DNA of 18,256 nt from NCBI GenBank assembly GCA_045533055.1, contig JAZSHD010000214.1, positions 1-18,256 of the forward strand, read 5' to 3'. Every line of letters starts with the position of its first letter. The first letter of the stretch is position 1. A model generated the notes under the pieces. The model saw only the letters and a program-made list of their open reading frames with translations, had not been told where the DNA came from and made no database searches. Position numbers and translations under genes: made by a program. Below are positions 14,040 to 18,256 of the stretch, piece by piece. The stretch comes from SIG78 sp045533055. GTDB lineage: Bacteria > Verrucomicrobiota > Lentisphaeria > Victivallales > Victivallaceae.

Positions 14040-16418
14040 TTACAGCTGACCCAGACCAAGCCAGCTCTGGATGACCGGAGCAAACTTGATAACTACCGGA
14101 GCAAAGACCACGCTGACCATACTCATAAGTTTGATCAGAATGTTCAAGCTGGGGCCGGAAGTATCTTTACAGGGGTCACCGACGGTATCGCCGATAACTG
14201 CAGCGCCGTGAACCGGGTTCTTGCTGCCGTCAGCAAGTTTCTTGCCGCCGTGAGCACCCTTTTCGATGTATTTCTTGGCGTTGTCCCAGGCACCACCGGC
14301 GTTGTTCAGCAAAGTTGCCAGCATGAAACCAGCCACCAGACCGCCAGCCAAAAGACCGATAACACCAGCTACACCCAGCACCAGACCGGTGATGACCGGC
14401 ACGATGATCGCCAGCAAAGAAGGCACGATCATTTCTTTCTGGGCACCGGCGGTGGAAATTTCCACGCAGCGGGCGTAGTCAGGTTTGGCGTTGCCTTCCA
14501 TGATGCCGGGGATTTCCCGGAATTGGCGGCGGACTTCTTCGACCATGCTGCCGGCAGCACGGCCCACAGCCTTCATGGTCATAGCACAGAAAATGAATGC
14601 CATCATACCGCCTACGAACAAGCCGCAGATCAAATAGGGGTTCATCAAATGCAGAGTAAAGTAATCAGCCATGCCGGGGATGTCTTTGATCTTGGCAGCC
14701 AGTTCTTTACCGGCAGCGCTGGTCATATCCACACCCTTCATCAGCACCAGTTTGGCTTCTTCGAGGTAAGCAGCCAAGAGAGCCATGGCGGTCAGAGCCG
14801 CCGGACCGAGGGCAAAGCCCTTACCGGTGGCAGCAGTGGTGTTGCCCAGACTGTCCAGAGCGTCGGTGCGTTCACGCACTTCGTGGGGCATACCGGACAT
14901 TTCGGCATTACCACCGGCGTTGTCAGCAATCGGACCGTAAGCGTCAGTAGCCAGAGTGATGCCCAAAGTTGAGAGCATACCCACAGCCGCAAAACCGATA
15001 CCGTAAAGCCCCATGGAGAAATTGCCGAAACCACCGGCAAAACCAAAGGCACACAAGATAGCAATACAGACCGTGATCACAGGTATACCAGTGGAGTACA
15101 TACCCGTAGCCAAACCGTCGATGATGGTGGTAGCCGGGCCCATAACCGCCTGGGAAGCAATGCCCTTGGTGGGTTTGTATTCGTCGGAGGTGTAGTATTC
15201 AGTAGCCTGCCCGATAATAACACCGCAGAGCAGACCGGCAACCACCGAGCCGAACAAGCCCCAGGTAATGAAGTTGAGTTTGACCATAACGATCAAAGCC
15301 AAAAGAATAAGGATGCTGCTGCCGAGAGTACCGGTGAGTAAGCTGTTCAGCAGATTCTTCTGGCTGGCACCTTCCTTACAGCGAACCATAAGCATACCGA
15401 AGATGGAGAAAATCGTACCCAAACCGCCGACGATCATGGGTGCAAGGATAAGTTTGAGTGCACTTGCCAGATCCCACTGGGCAGCACCCACTGCCACCGC
15501 AGCACCCAAGCTGGCGGTTGCCAGAATGGAACCGCAATAGCTTTCGTACAAGTCAGCACCCATACCGGCAACATCACCGACATTGTCGCCAACATTGTCA
15601 GCAATGGTAGCAGGGTTGCGGGGGTCGTCTTCCGGAATACCGGCTTCGACTTTACCCACCAGATCGGCACCGACGTCAGCGGCCTTGGTGTAGATACCGC
15701 CGCCCACACGGGCAAACAATGCCTGGGTGGAAGCACCCATACCAAAGGTAAGCATGGTAGTAGTGATAGCCACATATTTTTCAGGAACAGTGCAACCGGC
15801 TTTGACCAGTTCCAAACCCAAGAGTTCCAAGCCGCTTGCCATATTTGCAGCAGTAAAGACCACTTTGTCAAGGATCACATACCACAGGCAGATATCCAGC
15901 AAACCAAGACCGACCACCACCAGACCCATAACGGCACCGGAGCGGAAAGCCACCTGCAAACCGCGGTTCAAACCTTCGCTGGCAGCCTGGGCGGTACGGT
16001 TGCTGGCAGCAGTAGCTGTACGCATACCGATATAACCGCAAAGACCGCTGAAGAAACCGCCGGTCAGGAATGCCACCGGCACAAAGGGGTTCTGCAGACC
16101 GAAATAAGCCAGCACGGCAAACAGCACAAACAGCACTGCAAACACCCAGCCCACGATCTTGTACTGACGGAAGAGATATGCCATAGCACCTTCACGGACA
16201 TAACCTGCGATCTCTTTCATCTTGTCACTGCCTTCATTGGCAGACATCATCTTCTTATAGAAGACTACTGCCACGATCAATGCCAACACCGAAGCAACAG
16301 GGGCGACCAGCCAGAGGGTCTGCAGCTTGCAGACAGCCTTATCGCAGACTTCCGCCGCACCGGCTGCCGGAGCCAGCACCAATGCCGCAACAGCGGCACC
16401 AAACAACTTTTGGATCAT
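14040..16418 (-). CDS. hppA: Membrane pyrophosphatase, K+-dependent, probably Na+-translocating
   Basis: This 792-residue integral membrane enzyme, with roughly 16 transmembrane helices, couples pyrophosphate hydrolysis to ion pumping across the inner membrane. The pyrophosphate/Mg site is complete: KAADVGADLVGKVEAGIPEDDPRNP (245-269, Asp248 and Asp252), DNVGDNVGD (274-282), DNAGGNAEM (499-507), and a C-terminal GDTVGDPCKDTSGP. GNTTAATGKG (525-534) has Ala529 and Gly532 where K+-independent enzymes have Lys and Thr, marking the K+-dependent class. The gate segment reads ADLYES, with Glu292 in the Na+-PPase position. Some K+-dependent H+ or Na+/H+ pumps share this, so the ion is not proven. 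The first 25 residues look like a cleavable signal (LFGAAVAALVLAPAAGAAE). The start has a near-perfect AAGGAGGT 8 nt upstream. Confidence 0.93.
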   Translation of the reverse strand: MIQKLFGAAVAALVLAPAAGAAEVCDKAVCKLQTLWLVAPVASVLALIVAVVFYKKMMSANEGSDKMKEIAGYVREGAMAYLFRQYKIVGWVFAVLFVLFAVLAYFGLQNPFVPVAFLTGGFFSGLCGYIGMRTATAASNRTAQAASEGLNRGLQVAFRSGAVMGLVVVGLGLLDICLWYVILDKVVFTAANMASGLELLGLELVKAGCTVPEKYVAITTTMLTFGMGASTQALFARVGGGIYTKAADVGADLVGKVEAGIPEDDPRNPATIADNVGDNVGDVAGMGADLYESYCGSILATASLGAAVAVGAAQWDLASALKLILAPMIVGGLGTIFSIFGMLMVRCKEGASQKNLLNSLLTGTLGSSILILLALIVMVKLNFITWGLFGSVVAGLLCGVIIGQATEYYTSDEYKPTKGIASQAVMGPATTIIDGLATGMYSTGIPVITVCIAILCAFGFAGGFGNFSMGLYGIGFAAVGMLSTLGITLATDAYGPIADNAGGNAEMSGMPHEVRERTDALDSLGNTTAATGKGFALGPAALTAMALLAAYLEEAKLVLMKGVDMTSAAGKELAAKIKDIPGMADYFTLHLMNPYLICGLFVGGMMAFIFCAMTMKAVGRAAGSMVEEVRRQFREIPGIMEGNAKPDYARCVEISTAGAQKEMIVPSLLAIIVPVITGLVLGVAGVIGLLAGGLVAGFMLATLLNNAGGAWDNAKKYIEKGAHGGKKLADGSKNPVHGAAVIGDTVGDPCKDTSGPSLNILIKLMSMVSVVFAPVVIKFAPVIQSWLGLGQL

Positions 16419-16645
16419 TTTACATGACCTCCTTAATAATGATTGATTATGTATCGTTCCAATACCCGGCAAACATCTGAAATTGCAGAAAAGTCCATCC
16501 CGCAACTTGCCAGAAATGCCCGTCAAGGTATTGCAAACCCGTGTCAGCTGCCCTTTTCGGCACAAAAAAAGCCGACGATCCGCTTTGATTTTTCAACCGT
16601 TTTGCTGATCGCCAGGGATTATTGCCCAAAAAATTCAGCTTTATT

Positions 16646-16673
16646 ACTATATACCCATTTTCTGAAATTGCAA
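16646..16673 (-). promoter_or_regulatory. Candidate hppA promoter
   Basis: On the minus strand, TTGCAA (16668-16673), a 16-nt spacer and TATAGT (16646-16651) form a reasonable sigma-70 promoter about 230 nt before the hppA start. Nothing closer to the gene matches as well. Confidence 0.4.
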
Positions 16674-16713
16674 GTTTTACCAAATAGTGTTATATTAACA
16701 AATGTCAATATTC

Positions 16714-16742
16714 TTGATGAATTGAAATTTTTTACATATAAA
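16714..16742 (+). promoter_or_regulatory. Probable lysS promoter
   Basis: TTGATG (16714-16719), a 17-nt spacer and TATAAA (16737-16742) precede lysS and predict a leader of about 25 nt. Spacing and both boxes are good. Confidence 0.6.
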
Positions 16743-16772
16743 TACATATTTTTTGTTGAAAGGAACAATGCT

Positions 16773-18256
16773 ATGAGCGAACAGCCGCAAACTCCTGAAA
16801 TGGAAAATCAGGAAATCAACACTATTGAAAACGACAACAAGATCGTTGCCCAGCGTACCCTCAAAGTCCGGGAACTGGAAGCAATGAACATCAATCCCTG
16901 GGGCGAACGCTTTGACGGCGCCGAGAAATGTGCCGCCCTGCGGGAAAAATTCGATGCCGAAGCCGCTCCCGAAGTTGAACAGCCCGCCTGTGCCGCCGGT
17001 AGAATTATGGCGATGCGTCTGATGGGCAAAAGCATTTTTGCCAATATTCAGGACAGCTCCGGCAGAATGCAGCTCTTTGTGGGCAAAAACGATCTGGGCG
17101 ACGAAGCCTTTGCTCTCTTCAAGAAAATGGATATCGGCGATATCATCGGCGTAAAGGGCAATCTCTTTACCACCCGCACCGGCGAACTTACCATCAAGGT
17201 CAAAGAGTTCAAGCTCCTCTGCAAAAGTCTGCGGACTCTGCCGGAAAAATTCCACGGTTTGACCAATGTGGAACAGCGTTACCGCCAGCGTTATTTGGAT
17301 TTGATGACCAATCCCGACAGTATGGAAGTATTCCGCAAGCGGTTCGCCATCTTGCGTGAAGTCCGCAACTTCTTGAGCGAACGGGACTTTGTGGAAGTGG
17401 AAACCCCCATGATGCAGCCCATCCCCGGCGGTGCCAGTGCCAAGCCCTTCAAAACTTACTACGAAGCGTTGAGTACTGATATGTATATGCGTATTGCTCC
17501 GGAACTCTATTTGAAGCGTCTGCTGGTGGGCGGTTTTGAACGGGTCTTTGAAATGAACCGCAACTTCCGTAACGAAGGTATCGACCGCCGCCACAGCCCG
17601 GAATTCACCATGCTGGAACTCTATCAGGCATACGGCAACTGCGAAACTATGATGGAACTTATCGAATCCATGATCAAGACTGTTGCCATGAAGGTTTGCG
17701 GCACGCTGACCATCGACAACGGTGCCGGCAAGATCATTGATCTGGGCAAGCCGTGGCGACGGGTAACTTATCACGATCTGGTGCGTGAAAAGGGCGGCGA
17801 TGACTGGTTCGACATCACTTACGAAGAACGGGTGGCACGGGCTCAAAAGCTGGGTCTGGATGTGGATAACACCACGCCTGACTTTGAAGTGACCAACGAA
17901 GTTTACGAAAAACTTATTGAACACACCCTCATTCAGCCCACCTTTGTTATGCGGATGCCCTCGGTGCTGCTGCCGCTGGCACGCTCTTGCAAAGATGACG
18001 CCAATTTGGTGGATGTGTTTGAGTTGGAGATCAACGGTCAGGAGATCGCTCCTGCCTACACCGAACTCAACGACCCGATCGAACAGCGCAAGCGCCTTAC
18101 CGAACAGTTTGAACGCGATAAGGCCTCCGGGGAACTCATGGCAGACAAGATCGACGAAGACTTCCTTACCGCTCTTGAATACGGCATGCCTCCCGCCGGC
18201 GGTATGGGCGTAGGTATCGACCGTCTGGTAATCCTGCTCACGGGTGCCGACAGCAA
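16773..18256 (+). CDS. lysS: Lysyl-tRNA synthetase, class II (3' end cut by window)
   Basis: 494 codons are visible of an expected roughly 500-510; the frame is open at the window end. It attaches lysine to tRNA-Lys in the cytosol. An acidic N-terminal tail precedes the OB-fold anticodon-binding domain (about 75-150: GRIMAMRLMGKSIFANIQD to FKLLCKSL). The class II catalytic core follows, with motif 1 (VRNFLSERDFVEVETPMMQP, 197-216), motif 2 (FERVFEMNRNFRNEGIDRRHSPEFT, 255-279) and the start of motif 3 (GMGVGIDRLVILLTG). Two spots depart from the textbook wording: SPLAK is LPLAR, and NPEFT is SPEFT. AAGGA lies 8 nt before the ATG. A two-codon reading frame (ATG CTA TGA, 16768-16776) overlaps the start. 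C-rich codon use suggests high expression. Confidence 0.95.
   Translation, partial: MSEQPQTPEMENQEINTIENDNKIVAQRTLKVRELEAMNINPWGERFDGAEKCAALREKFDAEAAPEVEQPACAAGRIMAMRLMGKSIFANIQDSSGRMQLFVGKNDLGDEAFALFKKMDIGDIIGVKGNLFTTRTGELTIKVKEFKLLCKSLRTLPEKFHGLTNVEQRYRQRYLDLMTNPDSMEVFRKRFAILREVRNFLSERDFVEVETPMMQPIPGGASAKPFKTYYEALSTDMYMRIAPELYLKRLLVGGFERVFEMNRNFRNEGIDRRHSPEFTMLELYQAYGNCETMMELIESMIKTVAMKVCGTLTIDNGAGKIIDLGKPWRRVTYHDLVREKGGDDWFDITYEERVARAQKLGLDVDNTTPDFEVTNEVYEKLIEHTLIQPTFVMRMPSVLLPLARSCKDDANLVDVFELEINGQEIAPAYTELNDPIEQRKRLTEQFERDKASGELMADKIDEDFLTALEYGMPPAGGMGVGIDRLVILLTGADS

Larger units (their letters stand above)
16419..16772. other. Divergent hppA-lysS intergenic region (354 nt)
   Basis: No gene is seen here. 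It holds the ribosome-binding sites and candidate promoters of both flanking genes. If the hppA promoter at 16646-16673 is used, hppA has a leader of about 220 nt. That leader has only weak pairings by eye (for example CAATACC at 16460 with GGTATTG at 16527, and TCGGC/GCCGA near 16560-16576), and I recognise no known riboswitch in it. Confidence 0.6.

Noticed and set aside
13944..14972. 342-codon plus-strand frame, rich in His, Gln and Ser, over the 3' end of hppA
   Set aside because: It lies antisense to conserved pyrophosphatase motifs and spans the hppA terminator; its composition is that of an antisense shadow.
16419..16565. 49-codon N-terminal extension of HppA
   Set aside because: The ATG at 16418 has AAGGAGGT 8 nt upstream and starts a signal-like hydrophobic segment; the extension is charged and Cys-rich with no start site.
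16695..17924. 409-codon minus-strand frame opposite lysS
   Set aside because: Antisense to a clear LysRS with class II motifs 1-3; no ribosome-binding site or domain is seen.

Overview
The window is a bacterial chromosomal segment with 14 protein-coding genes, two of them cut by the window edges, plus two gene remnants. No rRNA, tRNA, CRISPR array or insertion sequence was recognised. The gene mix suggests a PVC-group bacterium, most plausibly Lentisphaerota (Victivallales-like). It includes a repeat-rich surface protein, a large cytoplasmic GH106-like glycosidase, a K+-dependent membrane pyrophosphatase of Na+-pump type and a bacterial class II LysRS with unusual motif wording. This placement is an inference from protein style; no phylogenetic marker gene was compared.

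Layout. (1) 1-1911 (+): the 3' part of a repetitive surface protein. (2) 1924-7814 (-): a surface-glycan cluster reading leftward: GT9 heptosyltransferase-like gene, an AbiE-type toxin-antitoxin insert, FkbM methyltransferase, two GT2 glycosyltransferases and an ECF sigma factor. The methyltransferase and transferases are tightly packed or overlapping and look like one operon that decorates a cell-surface polysaccharide. (3) 8026-9003 (+): class II fructose-bisphosphate aldolase with its own promoter and a strong terminator. (4) 9142-13487 (+): nth, the giant glycosidase and a GNAT acetyltransferase, coupled by an ATGA overlap and short gaps. (5) 13489-16418 (-): rlmH, and hppA with a strong terminator between them. 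(6) 16773-end (+): lysS, divergent from hppA across a 354-nt promoter region.

The most interesting region is 5507-6759. An AbiEi-like antitoxin with a well-formed, operator-flanked promoter is followed by an AbiEii toxin that has lost most of its C-terminal half. The end of the toxin survives in another reading frame. The module lies between two roughly 90% identical copies (83 and 86 bp) of the 3' end of the GT9 gene. The distal copy still overlaps the FkbM start codon (ATGA), as expected for the ancestral operon junction. This looks like a defence module that entered an operon through the 3' end of a gene and later decayed, leaving the antitoxin. A second unusual structure is a perfect 10-bp dyad of CTCCGGAG palindromes around the nth promoter and ribosome-binding site.
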